Positions 26,846 to 33,671 of a DNA stretch of 38,780 bases are shown here, piece by piece. Every line of letters starts with the position of its first letter. Position 1 is the first letter of the stretch. Both the position numbers and the translations under genes were made by a program. The stretch comes from Symbiobacterium sp. (GTDB lineage: Bacteria; Bacillota; Sulfobacillia; UBA995; UBA9673). The DNA lies in the NCBI GenBank assembly GCA_020725405.1, contig DYFB01000045.1, positions 1-38,780 on the forward strand, given 5' to 3'. Below the pieces are notes generated by a model that saw only the letters and a list, made by a program, of their open reading frames with translations, had not been told where the DNA came from and searched no databases.

Positions 26846-27472
26846 TCAGGCCGGCTTGCAGGCGACGAGGAGATAGCCCCCAGGGCCGTCGGTCAAGGAG
26901 GTGAGGACCAGCCCGGCCGCCCGGACGTAGTCGGTCATCGTCTCGTCGTCCGGCAGGGCGTGCCCGCCCACCGGGCCGCCCAGCTCGGCGTGGAACCGGT
27001 TTATCTCCTCCCGCGAATCGGGGTGGGCCACGATGAGACGGCCGCCGGGACGCAGGACCCGGGCCATCTCCGCCACGGCCAGAGCCTGGTCCGGGAAATG
27101 CGGGAAGGCCGAGTAGCACACCGCCGCCGCGCACGAGCCGTCGGGCAGGGGAATGGCCTCGGCCGGCGCGCAGTGGTAGGTCACGGGCTCGCCACCGGCG
27201 CGGGCCCGCCCCTTGGCCCGGGCCCGCTCGAGCATGGCCGGGGAGATGTCGAGGGCGTGGACCCGGCCCTCCGGGCCGACCAGATCGAGGAGGTACGGGA
27301 TGAGAACACCGGTCCCGCAGCCGACGTCGAGGACGGCGTCGCCGGGCCGGAGGCCCGCCCGGGAGAGAACGCCCCGGAGCCAATCCGGGTCGTGGCAGGC
27401 GTTCTCGTCCCAGCCCTCGGCCGCCCGGTCGAAAAAGGCCCGTATCTCGGCGTAAGCGTCCAGCCGCGTCAC
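26846..27472 (-). CDS. Class I SAM-dependent methyltransferase
   Basis: 208 residues from GTG 27472, sharing a GTGA overlap with the ECF S-component gene. The Rossmann-fold motifs of UbiE/Methyltransf_11-type enzymes are clear: motif I AVLDVGCGTGVLIPYL, acidic ribose-binding HALDISPAMLERA, motif III CAPAEAIPLPDGSCAAAVCY and MARVLRPGGRLIVAHPDSREE. The substrate is not indicated. Its coupling to a vitamin-type transporter component suggests that the two act on related small molecules, but this is inference. Confidence 0.9.
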   Translation of the reverse strand: MTRLDAYAEIRAFFDRAAEGWDENACHDPDWLRGVLSRAGLRPGDAVLDVGCGTGVLIPYLLDLVGPEGRVHALDISPAMLERARAKGRARAGGEPVTYHCAPAEAIPLPDGSCAAAVCYSAFPHFPDQALAVAEMARVLRPGGRLIVAHPDSREEINRFHAELGGPVGGHALPDDETMTDYVRAAGLVLTSLTDGPGGYLLVACKPA

Positions 27473-28011
27473 CGCGACCCCGCCGGGCGTCTGGCCGCGA
27501 TGAGCACGGCCGGGTTCCGCTCGACCAGCGAGACGACGAGCGGGATGAAGATTAGCTGAATGATAACCCCGGGGAGAGACTCACCGACAGCGTAGGCCAG
27601 GGGCGCGAGGAGCGGGACTTGCTTGAACCCGAAGAGCGGCAGGACGAGCCACCCGAGCAGGCCGTAGACGAGGCGGCCCCCGACCATCGCCGTGATGAGG
27701 GCCGGGTAGACGCCGAGACGGAGCCGCTCGTAGAGGAGTCCCGTGAGGAGCCCGTACGCGGCGAGCTCGAAGGCCATCATCTGGGCGATGGGCGACATGA
27801 GCGGGGGCATCCCGGTAAAGACGCTGCTCAGAAGAGGAGTCACCGCCCCGACGAGAAGGCCGATCACCGGCCCGCAGAAGAGACCGGCGAAGAGCACGGG
27901 GATGTGCATCGGGAGGAAGACCTTGCCGAGGCTGACCATGTGGAACATCACGGCGAACAGGATTCCGAGGGCTATGAACATCGCCCCCAACGTCAGCTGC
28001 CGCGTCTTCAA
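27469..28011 (-). CDS. ECF-transporter S component (substrate-binding membrane protein)
   Basis: 180 residues from TTG 28009-28011, which has GAAGGGGTG about 8 nt upstream; the open frame extends further but without a good ribosome site. About six membrane helices fit the S components of energy-coupling-factor importers: RQLTLGAMFIALGILFAVMF, FLPMHIPVLFAGLFCGPVIG, then LLSSVFTGMPPLM and FELAAYGLLTGLLYERLR. These proteins bind vitamins or metal-related ligands and work with a shared EcfA/A'/T module, which is not in this window. The MHIP...GPVIG pattern is family-typical, but I cannot assign the ligand. The promoter lies inside an inverted repeat, so ligand-dependent repression is plausible. 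Confidence 0.8.
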   Translation of the reverse strand: MKTRQLTLGAMFIALGILFAVMFHMVSLGKVFLPMHIPVLFAGLFCGPVIGLLVGAVTPLLSSVFTGMPPLMSPIAQMMAFELAAYGLLTGLLYERLRLGVYPALITAMVGGRLVYGLLGWLVLPLFGFKQVPLLAPLAYAVGESLPGVIIQLIFIPLVVSLVERNPAVLIAARRPAGSR

Positions 28012-28082
28012 GCTTTGAACACCCCTTCGTAGGTCTTTGACCCTCGCCTCTGCTCGCCGCAGACGGCGGGATTGTCTTTTAG

Positions 28083-28113
28083 ATTGTAACACGGATTTCG
28101 TTCTTTGTGTTAC
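28083..28113 (-). promoter_or_regulatory. Promoter and palindromic operator for the ECF gene
   Basis: GTAACAC (28086-28092) and GTGTTAC (28107-28113) form a perfect inverted repeat with 14 bases between. On the minus strand the right half is part of TGTTACAAT, an extended -10 (28088-28083). A repressor on the repeat would block this promoter. The 7-N14-7 layout recalls BirA-type boxes, but the half-sites are not the BirA consensus. Confidence 0.55.
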
Positions 28114-28154
28114 GCAATCTTTCTCAGGGCAAAACTTTTTCTCCCCGCACGCAA

Positions 28155-28214
28155 GAAGGGGCCCACGTTCTTAAACCCGGTAGCTGAAGGGGCCCACGTT
28201 CTTAAACCCGGTAG
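28155..28214. repeat. 29-bp perfect direct repeat, two copies
   Basis: Two identical 29-bp copies (28155-28183 and 28186-28214, period 31 bp), each containing GGGGCCC and TTCTTAAACCC. They lie in the divergent control region between the ECF and Mrp operons. The 31-bp period is close to three helical turns. Confidence 0.9.
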
Positions 28215-28287
28215 TTTACCTGCTGTAAAGACAACCTTCTTTCCTGGTAAGCTCACTCCCTTTCTTTTACGTGACACGCAAAAGCAC

Positions 28288-28334
28288 TTGCACGCCACGC
28301 AAGAGCCGAGTATAGTTGTAATGGGTATATACCC
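28288..28334 (+). promoter_or_regulatory. Promoter and palindrome for the Mrp/NifX-like cluster
   Basis: TTGCAC (28288-28293), a 17-base spacer and TATAGT (28311-28316) form a good sigma70 promoter. Transcription would start within GGGTATATACCC (28323-28334), a perfect 12-bp palindrome that is a likely operator. A second -10-like TATACT lies at 28348. The leader also contains a small hairpin (GCCGGT/ACCGGC, 28391-28407). Confidence 0.6.
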
Positions 28335-28435
28335 GATAGATAGTGATTATACTTTTGTCTACGAAGGAACCTGTCTTGAGCGGTCTTCGGGCCGGTGCGA
28401 GACCGGCACGATGAGAAAGGAGGTGGCGATTAGGG

Positions 28436-29398
28436 ATGGCACAAGAGGAAAACTGTCGGGCCCCGGACGGGCCGACGGCCCCGGGGAAGTCGCGGGCCCC
28501 AGGGAGGTCACCGGCCCCGGAGAAACTGCCGGTCCCGGAGCACAGCACCATAGGACGCGTCGTGGCCGTGATGAGCGGCAAGGGTGGCGTCGGGAAGTCC
28601 ACCGTGGCCGCCCTCCTCGCGGCGACCCTGGCCCGGGACGGCCACCGCGTCGGCGTCCTCGACGCCGACATCACCGGCCCCAGCATCCCCAGGCTCTTCG
28701 GGGTCAAGGCCATGGCCGCCCCGGTCGGGTTCGGCATCATCCCGGCCCGCACCCCCTCGGGCATCCAGATCATGTCCCTGAACCTCCTCCTCCCCAGGGA
28801 GGACGACCCGGTCATCTGGCGCGGCCCCCTCATCTCGGGCGCCGTCCGGCAGTTCTGGACCGACGTCGTCTGGGGCGACCTCGACTACCTCGTGGTGGAC
28901 CTCCCGCCGGGCACCGGAGACGCCCCCCTCACCGTGCTCCAGTCCCTGCCGGTCGACGGCATCGTCTTCGTCACGTCGCCCCAGGACCTCGCGGCCATGG
29001 TCGTCCGGAAGGCCGTCCGCATGGCGCGCCTCCTCAAGGTGCCCATCGCCGGGCTGGTGGAGAACATGACCTCCTTCCGCTGCCCCGAGTGCGGCCGCGA
29101 GACCCCGGTCTTCGGCGCCAGGCGGGCCGGCGAGCTCTTCGCCAGCCTGGATCTGAGGGTCCTGGGGTCGCTCCCGCTCGACCCCGCCCTCTCCGAGCTC
29201 GGGGACCGGGGGGACATCGAGCGCTACGAAGCTCCCTTCCTCCGCGCCGTCCCGTCGCTCCTCGACGGGCTCACCCGGGCGGAAGCGACGGCCGAAACGC
29301 ACGGACCAGCTCGGGCCGAGACAACGGCCGAAACGCACGGACCAGCTCGGGCCGAGACAACGGCCGAAATGACGAAAGGACGGTGTTTGGAGCGATGA
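28436..29398 (+). CDS. mrp: Mrp/NBP35-family P-loop ATPase
   Basis: 320 residues from ATG 28436; AGGAGG lies about 12 nt upstream. Residues 1-38 are a Pro-rich extension. The Mrp/NBP35 ATPase core has the deviant Walker A MSGKGGVGKST, LDADITGPSIPRLFG, VVDLPPGTGDAPLTV and VENMTSFRCPECG with the CxxC that holds a bridging Fe-S cluster between monomers. Members carry or insert Fe-S clusters. The C-terminal tail (about 284-312) consists of a 12-residue unit (TAETHGPARAET) repeated twice plus a partial copy. It is the first gene of a cluster with two NifX-like proteins, as in ORP-type loci where Mrp is fused to such a domain. The stop overlaps the next start (ATGA). Confidence 0.93.
   Translation: MAQEENCRAPDGPTAPGKSRAPGRSPAPEKLPVPEHSTIGRVVAVMSGKGGVGKSTVAALLAATLARDGHRVGVLDADITGPSIPRLFGVKAMAAPVGFGIIPARTPSGIQIMSLNLLLPREDDPVIWRGPLISGAVRQFWTDVVWGDLDYLVVDLPPGTGDAPLTVLQSLPVDGIVFVTSPQDLAAMVVRKAVRMARLLKVPIAGLVENMTSFRCPECGRETPVFGARRAGELFASLDLRVLGSLPLDPALSELGDRGDIERYEAPFLRAVPSLLDGLTRAEATAETHGPARAETTAETHGPARAETTAEMTKGRCLER
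29288..29369. repeat. 36-bp in-frame tandem repeat in mrp
   Basis: Two perfect 36-bp copies (29288-29323, 29324-29359) and a 10-bp partial third. They encode 12-residue repeats at the Mrp C-terminus. Confidence 0.9.
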
Positions 29399-29826
29399 AG
29401 GTAGCAGTGTCCGCGCAAGGCCCGGATCTCGATTCCCCGGTGGACTCGCGGTTCGGAAGGGCCCCCTATTTCGTCATCGTGGACCTCGAGACCGGAAACC
29501 ACGAGACCCTGGCCAACCCCAACGTCGGCGCGGCCCAGGGCGCGGGAATCCAGACGGCCCGTCTCCTCGGGAACCGCGGGGTCGGGGCCGTGCTCACCGG
29601 GAACATCGGGCCGAACCCGGTCTCCGCCCTGCGGGCGACCGGGACGGAGATCCACCTCGGCATCAGCGGCACCGTGTCCCAGGCCGTCGAGGCCTTCCGG
29701 CGGGGCGAGCTCGAGCCCTGCTCTGGCCCGACGGTCGAGGCCCACTTCGGGTTGGGCCGGGGCGGGGGCCGCGGCCAAGGCCCTCGGGAAGCGGGCCGGG
29801 GCGGGCGAAGGGGGCGGCGGACATGA
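29395..29826 (+). CDS. NifX/NifB-C-like (dinitrogenase cofactor fold) protein
   Basis: 143 residues from ATG 29395. The NifX/NafY/ORP fold is recognisable: MKVAVSAQGPDLDSPVDSRF, GRAPYFVIVDLE, NVGAAQGAGIQTARLLGNRG, VGAVLTGNIGPNPVSALRAT and GISGTVSQAVEAFRRGEL. Proteins of this family bind metal-sulfur clusters, such as FeMo-co precursors or the Mo-Cu cluster of orange protein. The last 25 residues are Gly/Arg-rich and low-complexity. It is coupled on both sides by ATGA overlaps, to mrp before and a shorter paralogue after. There are no nif structural genes here, so an ORP-like role is more likely than nitrogen fixation. Confidence 0.88.
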   Translation: MKVAVSAQGPDLDSPVDSRFGRAPYFVIVDLETGNHETLANPNVGAAQGAGIQTARLLGNRGVGAVLTGNIGPNPVSALRATGTEIHLGISGTVSQAVEAFRRGELEPCSGPTVEAHFGLGRGGGRGQGPREAGRGGRRGRRT

Positions 29827-30182
29827 AGCTGGCGGTAGCCACCGACGGCACCATGGTCGCGGCCCACTTCGGGCGCTGCGAGGCCTACACCCTGGTTGAC
29901 GTCGCTGGCGGCCAGGTCGGGGGCCGCGAGGTCGTGGCCAATCCCGGCCACGAGCCCAGGTTCCTCCCCCGCTTTCTCGCCGGTCTCGGCGTCGACGTCA
30001 TCGTCGCCGGCGGGATGGGTCCGCGGGCCCAGGGGCTCTTCGCCGAACGGGGCATCCGGACCGTCGTCGGGGTCACCGGCCCGGTGGACAAGGCCCTCGA
30101 GCATTTCGCCGCGGGGAGGCTCGCGGCCGGGGACAGCCTGTGCGAGCACGAGCCCGGCCACGAGCACGACTGCGGCGGCTGA
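29823..30182 (+). CDS. Second NifX-like cluster-binding protein
   Basis: 119 residues from ATG 29823, overlapping the previous stop by ATGA. It has the same fold as its neighbour: MKLAVATDGTMVAAHFGRCE, AYTLVDVAGG, DVIVAGGMGPRAQGLFAERG, and VTGPVDKALEHFAAGRL. It ends in CEHEPGHEHDCGG, a His/Cys-rich tail that could bind metal; the GRCEAY Cys is another possible ligand. Tandem NifX-like genes next to Mrp and MinD-ferredoxin ATPases are common in anaerobes. Confidence 0.88.
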   Translation: MKLAVATDGTMVAAHFGRCEAYTLVDVAGGQVGGREVVANPGHEPRFLPRFLAGLGVDVIVAGGMGPRAQGLFAERGIRTVVGVTGPVDKALEHFAAGRLAAGDSLCEHEPGHEHDCGG

Positions 30183-30206
30183 GTTTCGGGAGAGGAGGTG
30201 TGTGAT

Positions 30207-30704
30207 ATGCCAGGTTACGACGGAACCGGTCCGAGGGGACAGGGTCCCCTGACCGGCGGCGGCCGGGGCTTTTGCGGACCCGCCGGAGCCCGCCGGCCGC
30301 GCCGAGGCGTGGGCCGGGGTGCGGCCCGGGGCGCCGGTTGGGGTCCGGGCTGGGGCCCAGGCTGGGGTCCCGGCTGGGGCGCCGGCTGGCCCGCGGGCTA
30401 CGGCCGGGGGCGGGGCTACGGCCCCGGCCCGGGCCCGGGGTTCGGATACGGGTACGGCCGGGGTCTCGGCCTCGGGCGCGGCCGGAGGTTCTTCGCGCCG
30501 GGCGCGCCGGTCGCGCCGGCCTGGGCCGCTCCCTGGGGGTCCCCCTGGGGCGCTCCGGAGCCGGCGGATGAGACCGCCTACCTCAGGGCGGAGGCCGAAG
30601 CCCTCCGGCGCGAGCTCGGAGCCATCGAGGCCCGACTCGAAGCCCTCGAGAAAGGCCATTCCGAGGCAGACGAGGCCGACGGCGGGGACGGGGACGAGGA
30701 GTGA
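30207..30704 (+). CDS. DUF5320-family Gly-rich protein with C-terminal coiled coil
   Basis: 165 residues. I use ATG 30207, which has GAGGAGGTG at 6 nt; the GTG three codons earlier is part of that site. The start MPGYDGTGPRGQGPLTGGGR is the diagnostic opening of DUF5320 proteins, which regularly accompany NifX-like and Mrp genes. The middle (about 30-110) is Gly/Trp/Tyr/Arg/Pro-rich with GPGWGPGW repeats. The C-terminus (about 118-160) is a heptad-like coiled coil (AYLRAEAEALRRELGAIEAR, then LEALEKG). The function is unknown; it may be a small oligomeric partner of the metal-cluster proteins. GTGA overlap with the next gene. Confidence 0.85.
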   Translation: MPGYDGTGPRGQGPLTGGGRGFCGPAGARRPRRGVGRGAARGAGWGPGWGPGWGPGWGAGWPAGYGRGRGYGPGPGPGFGYGYGRGLGLGRGRRFFAPGAPVAPAWAAPWGSPWGAPEPADETAYLRAEAEALRRELGAIEARLEALEKGHSEADEADGGDGDEE

Positions 30705-31714
30705 TCCTGTCTGTCGCCAGCGGCAAGGGCGGAACCGGCAAGACTACGGTCGCGGTCAACCTCGCTCTCGCCCTGGGCCGCTCCTCCCGCGGGAGCGGGG
30801 TCCCACCCTCGAATGACGGGTCCTCGCCCCGGAATAACGGGCACCCGCCCCGCGGGAGCGGGCTCCCGCTCCGGGAGCACGGGCAACCGCCCCGCGGGAG
30901 CGGGCTCCCACCCGGAATCGTCCTTGTCGACGCCGACGTGGAGGAGCCGAACTGTCATCTCTTCCTCCGGCCGCGCTGGAAGGGCCGGGAGACCATCACC
31001 CTTCCCGTCCCTGAGGTGGACCTCGAGCGCTGCGATTACTGCGGGCGGTGCGCCGATGTCTGCGCCTACTCGGCCATCACCGTCATCCGTGACGTCGTCC
31101 TCCTCTTCCCCGAGCTCTGCCACGGCTGCGGGGGCTGCAGCCTCCTCTGTCCGAGAGGGGCCGTAGCCGAGAGGCCGCGGCCGCTCGGGAGCGTCCGCTG
31201 GGGCCGGGCCGAAGGCCTCTCCTTCTACCACGGGGAGCTCGACCCGGGCCAGGCCCTGGCCCCTCCGGTGACGAGAGCCCTGAAGGCCCGGGCCCTCGGG
31301 GCCCGCGGCGCCGACCTGGTCATCGTCGACGCTCCCCCGGGAACCTCCTGCCCGGCGGTCGAGGCCGTGCGGGGGAGCGACCTCTGCCTCCTCGTCACCG
31401 AGCCGACTCCGTTCGGGCTCAGCGACCTCACCCTGGCGGTGGAGATGACCGCGAAGCTCGACGTCCCGACGGCCGTCGTCATCAACCGCGCCGACGCCGG
31501 GGACGACCGGGTGGACCGCTTCTGCGGGGAGCGGGACCTTCCCGTCCTGGCCCGGCTGCCCTTCGACCGCCGGGTGGCCGAGACCTACGCCCGGGGCCGG
31601 CCCGCGGTCGGGGCCGTGCCGGGCTGGGAGGAGCGCTTCCGCGAGCTCGGCGAGCGGGCCCTCGGGCTCGCCGCCGCCTCGCGGGGAAGAGGTGAGAAGC
31701 GGTGCCGGACCTAA
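30701..31714 (+). CDS. MinD-like ATPase with inserted 2x[4Fe-4S] ferredoxin domain (first)
   Basis: 337 residues from GTG 30701, overlapping the DUF5320 stop. It combines a ParA/MinD deviant Walker A (VASGKGGTGKTTVAVNLALA), LVDADVEEPNCHLFL, a bacterial ferredoxin insert with two cysteine sets (CDYCGRCADVCAYSAI and CHGCGGCSLLCPRGAV), and IVDAPPGTSCPAV plus VVINRAD. This is the architecture of the paired ATPases in ORP loci and archaeal/anaerobe homologues. Between the Walker A helix and LVDADVEE are six 7-residue repeats (about residues 30-71, RGSGVPP-like), an expansion not found in normal members. All catalytic residues are intact. Confidence 0.92.
   Translation: MILSVASGKGGTGKTTVAVNLALALGRSSRGSGVPPSNDGSSPRNNGHPPRGSGLPLREHGQPPRGSGLPPGIVLVDADVEEPNCHLFLRPRWKGRETITLPVPEVDLERCDYCGRCADVCAYSAITVIRDVVLLFPELCHGCGGCSLLCPRGAVAERPRPLGSVRWGRAEGLSFYHGELDPGQALAPPVTRALKARALGARGADLVIVDAPPGTSCPAVEAVRGSDLCLLVTEPTPFGLSDLTLAVEMTAKLDVPTAVVINRADAGDDRVDRFCGERDLPVLARLPFDRRVAETYARGRPAVGAVPGWEERFRELGERALGLAAASRGRGEKRCRT
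30788..30913. repeat. 21-bp in-frame repeat inside the first MinD-type ATPase
   Basis: Six 21-bp units encode RGSGVPP, SNDGSSP, RNNGHPP, RGSGLPL, REHGQPP and RGSGLPP. The units have diverged but keep phase, with the 42-bp pair in the second half the most alike. Confidence 0.8.
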
Positions 31715-32658
31715 GAGAGGTCGCCATCATCAGCGGTAAGGGCGGGACGGGTAAGACCTCCATCTGCGGGGCTCTCGCCGTCCTGGCCGAGGAGCTGGTC
31801 ATCGCCGACTGCGACGTCGACGCCGCGAACCTCGGGCTCATCCTCCGCCCGAGCCTCCGCGAGACACACGACTTCACAGCCTCCCGAACTGCGATTATCG
31901 ACGCCCAAGAGTGCTCGGGCTGCGGACGGTGCGCGGAGGTCTGCCGCTTCGGCGCCGTCATCCAGGCGGCGGACGGGACGGCCGACGTGGAGCCCCTGGC
32001 CTGCGAGGGGTGCGGCGTCTGCGCCCACATCTGCCCGGTGGGGGCCATAAGGCTCGAGGAGTCCCTCTCGGGACGGTGGTTCGTCTCAGACACCCCCCAC
32101 GGGACGCTGGTCCACGCCCGCCTGGGACCCGGCGAGGAGAACTCGGGAAAGCTCGTCACCACCGTCCGCAACCGAGCCAGGGAGATAGCCCAGGCGGACG
32201 GGAAGGGCCTCGTCCTCATCGACGGGCCTCCGGGCATCGGCTGCCCGGTCATCGCCTCGCTCTCAGGCGTGACCTGCGCCCTCGTCGTGACCGAGCCAAC
32301 GGTCCCGGCGATCCACGACATGGACCGGGTCCTCGCCGTCTGCCGGCACTTCGACGTCCCGACCCTCGTCGTCGTCAACCGCAGCGACCTCGATGAGGGG
32401 AACCGCCGGGCCATCGCGGCCCGCTGCGCCCGCGAGGGGCTCGAGGTCGCAGCGGAGATTCCCTACGATCCGGTGTTCACCCGGGCCATGGTTGAGGGGC
32501 GGACCGTGGTGGAACACTCCGACGGCGAGGTCCCGCGGCTCCTCGGGAGCCTCTGGGAGAGACTCCGCGGCCGGCTGGGCCTCCGCGCCCGGCTGGAATG
32601 CGGCGGCAGGCCAGGACTTCGCGGCCGGCCCGAAGAGGGACGGCCGGGCGGGTTCTAG
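31702..32658 (+). CDS. MinD-like ATPase with inserted 2x[4Fe-4S] ferredoxin domain (second)
   Basis: 318 residues from GTG 31702, overlapping the previous gene by 13 bp. Motifs: Walker A IISGKGGTGKTSICGAL, IADCDVDAANLGLIL, ferredoxin cysteines CSGCGRCAEVCRFGAV and CEGCGVCAHICPVGAI, and LIDGPPGIGCPVIASLSG with VVVNRSD. It is a paralogue of the preceding gene without the repeat insertion, so that copy is a useful in-window control. The two probably form a heterodimer, as the paired ATPases of ORP loci are thought to do, coupling ATP hydrolysis to electron or cluster transfer to NifX-like proteins. The Gly/Arg-rich C-terminal tail looks disordered. Confidence 0.93.
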   Translation: MPDLREVAIISGKGGTGKTSICGALAVLAEELVIADCDVDAANLGLILRPSLRETHDFTASRTAIIDAQECSGCGRCAEVCRFGAVIQAADGTADVEPLACEGCGVCAHICPVGAIRLEESLSGRWFVSDTPHGTLVHARLGPGEENSGKLVTTVRNRAREIAQADGKGLVLIDGPPGIGCPVIASLSGVTCALVVTEPTVPAIHDMDRVLAVCRHFDVPTLVVVNRSDLDEGNRRAIAARCAREGLEVAAEIPYDPVFTRAMVEGRTVVEHSDGEVPRLLGSLWERLRGRLGLRARLECGGRPGLRGRPEEGRPGGF

Positions 32659-32813
32659 AATTGGCCTTGAGGGCATAGAGGTAAAGGTTTTGAGGTTCCG
32701 GGCCCACCGGCATCCGCCCGCTGAGAGGCGTCTGCCCTGGTATCCGCTCCGGCGTCCGCCGGTTACGGGCGGGCGGGTGGTAGCCCGGGACCCGGGAAAG
32801 GAGGCCCACCGGC

Positions 32814-33314
32814 GTGCCGCGGCCGCGCAAGCCCCGCTTCGTGGAGTTCCTGCCCGACGTGACCTACTTCAAGCCGGCCGGCGTGCCGATGTCGGCCCTC
32901 GACGAGGTCACCCTGGGCGTCGACGAGCTTGAGGCCCTCCGGCTCAAGGACCTCGAAGGCCTCGAGCAGGAGGAGTGCGCCAGGCGGATGAACCTCGCCC
33001 AGAGCACCTTCCAGCGCATCCTCAGCTCGGCCCGCGAGAAGCTCACCCGGGGCATCGTCGAGGGTCGGGCCATCCGCATCGAGGGGGGCCACTACCGCCT
33101 CGTCGCCCGCCGCTTCGTCTGCCCCGACTGCGGCGTCCGCTGGACGGCCGAGCCCGGCCCGGGCGCCGAGGACAGGGGGCGCGGAGCCGCCGGGGCCGGC
33201 GAGAGGCCCGAGGGGACACCCCCTCCCTCCGTCCGCTGCCCCGAGTGCGGGAGCCCGGGCGCCCACCCCCAGTGGCACCGCGGCTGGGGCCGCGGGCCGC
33301 GACGGCGGCGCTAG
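32814..33314 (+). CDS. DUF134-family DNA-binding protein with zinc ribbon
   Basis: 166 residues from GTG 32814, with AAAGGAGG 9 nt upstream. Residues 1-100 match DUF134: MPRPRKPRFVEFLPDVTYFK, DEVTLGVDELEALRLKDLEG and the sigma70-region-4-like helix-turn-helix EECARRMNLAQSTFQRILSS. The C-terminus carries CPDCG and CPECG separated by a Pro/Gly linker, i.e. a zinc ribbon. DUF134 proteins sit beside NifX-like and Mrp genes in many anaerobes and are presumed regulators of those clusters. It closes the operon after a 155-bp gap. It may act on the GGGTATATACCC palindrome upstream of mrp, but this is untested. Confidence 0.88.
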   Translation: MPRPRKPRFVEFLPDVTYFKPAGVPMSALDEVTLGVDELEALRLKDLEGLEQEECARRMNLAQSTFQRILSSAREKLTRGIVEGRAIRIEGGHYRLVARRFVCPDCGVRWTAEPGPGAEDRGRGAAGAGERPEGTPPPSVRCPECGSPGAHPQWHRGWGRGPRRRR

Positions 33315-33332
33315 AGGCCCGGCAAAGGAGTC

Positions 33333-33662
33333 CTACCGATACGGCACGGGAGCGCCGCGGGAGCGCTGGGCCTTCCAGCCACAGGCGCCGCAGCTCCACT
33401 CGATGAGGTCGGTCTGGCTCACGGGCTTCCTCCCGCCGATAACGAGAGCCGTCTCCCCCATCTCGCGCTTGGTGAGCACCTCCCCGCACCTAGGGCACGT
33501 CCTCGGGAAGGTCTTTTCGAAGTCCTCGAGGAGAAGGGTGAAGACGACAATCAGGCCGGCGAACACGACCACGTAGAAGGCTATCTTCAGCCCGGGCGAA
33601 AGCCCGGCCCACCACCCGTCGCTCTCCGAGACCGCGAGCACCAGAGCGATAGCGCAGTCCAC
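33333..33662 (-). CDS. Membrane-anchored zinc-ribbon protein
   Basis: 109 residues from GTG 33662, with GGGAGG 10 nt upstream; an in-frame GTG three codons earlier is only 1 nt from that site and less likely. An N-terminal hydrophobic stretch, a second clear membrane segment (IAFYVVVFAGLIVVFTLLLE, about 28-46), then a zinc ribbon with CPRCG and CGACG (about 56-95) and a basic tail. The protein is small and the function unknown. It converges on the DUF134 gene with an 18-bp gap. A promoter with an extended TGGTATAAT lies about 125 bp upstream. Confidence 0.65.
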   Translation of the reverse strand: MDCAIALVLAVSESDGWWAGLSPGLKIAFYVVVFAGLIVVFTLLLEDFEKTFPRTCPRCGEVLTKREMGETALVIGGRKPVSQTDLIEWSCGACGWKAQRSRGAPVPYR

Positions 33663-33671
33663 GAGGCCCAC

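Noticed and set aside
28086-28113. BirA (biotin) operator with a BioY transporter
   Set aside because: The spacing is similar, but the half-sites differ from the BirA consensus and the S component does not look like BioY.
28155-28214. Two-repeat CRISPR or iteron origin
   Set aside because: Only two copies separated by 2 bp, with no spacer and no replication gene nearby. A duplicated regulatory site is simpler.
28436-33314. Nitrogen-fixation (nif) cofactor cluster
   Set aside because: NifX-like and Mrp proteins alone do not indicate nitrogen fixation; nifHDK, nifB and nifEN are absent.
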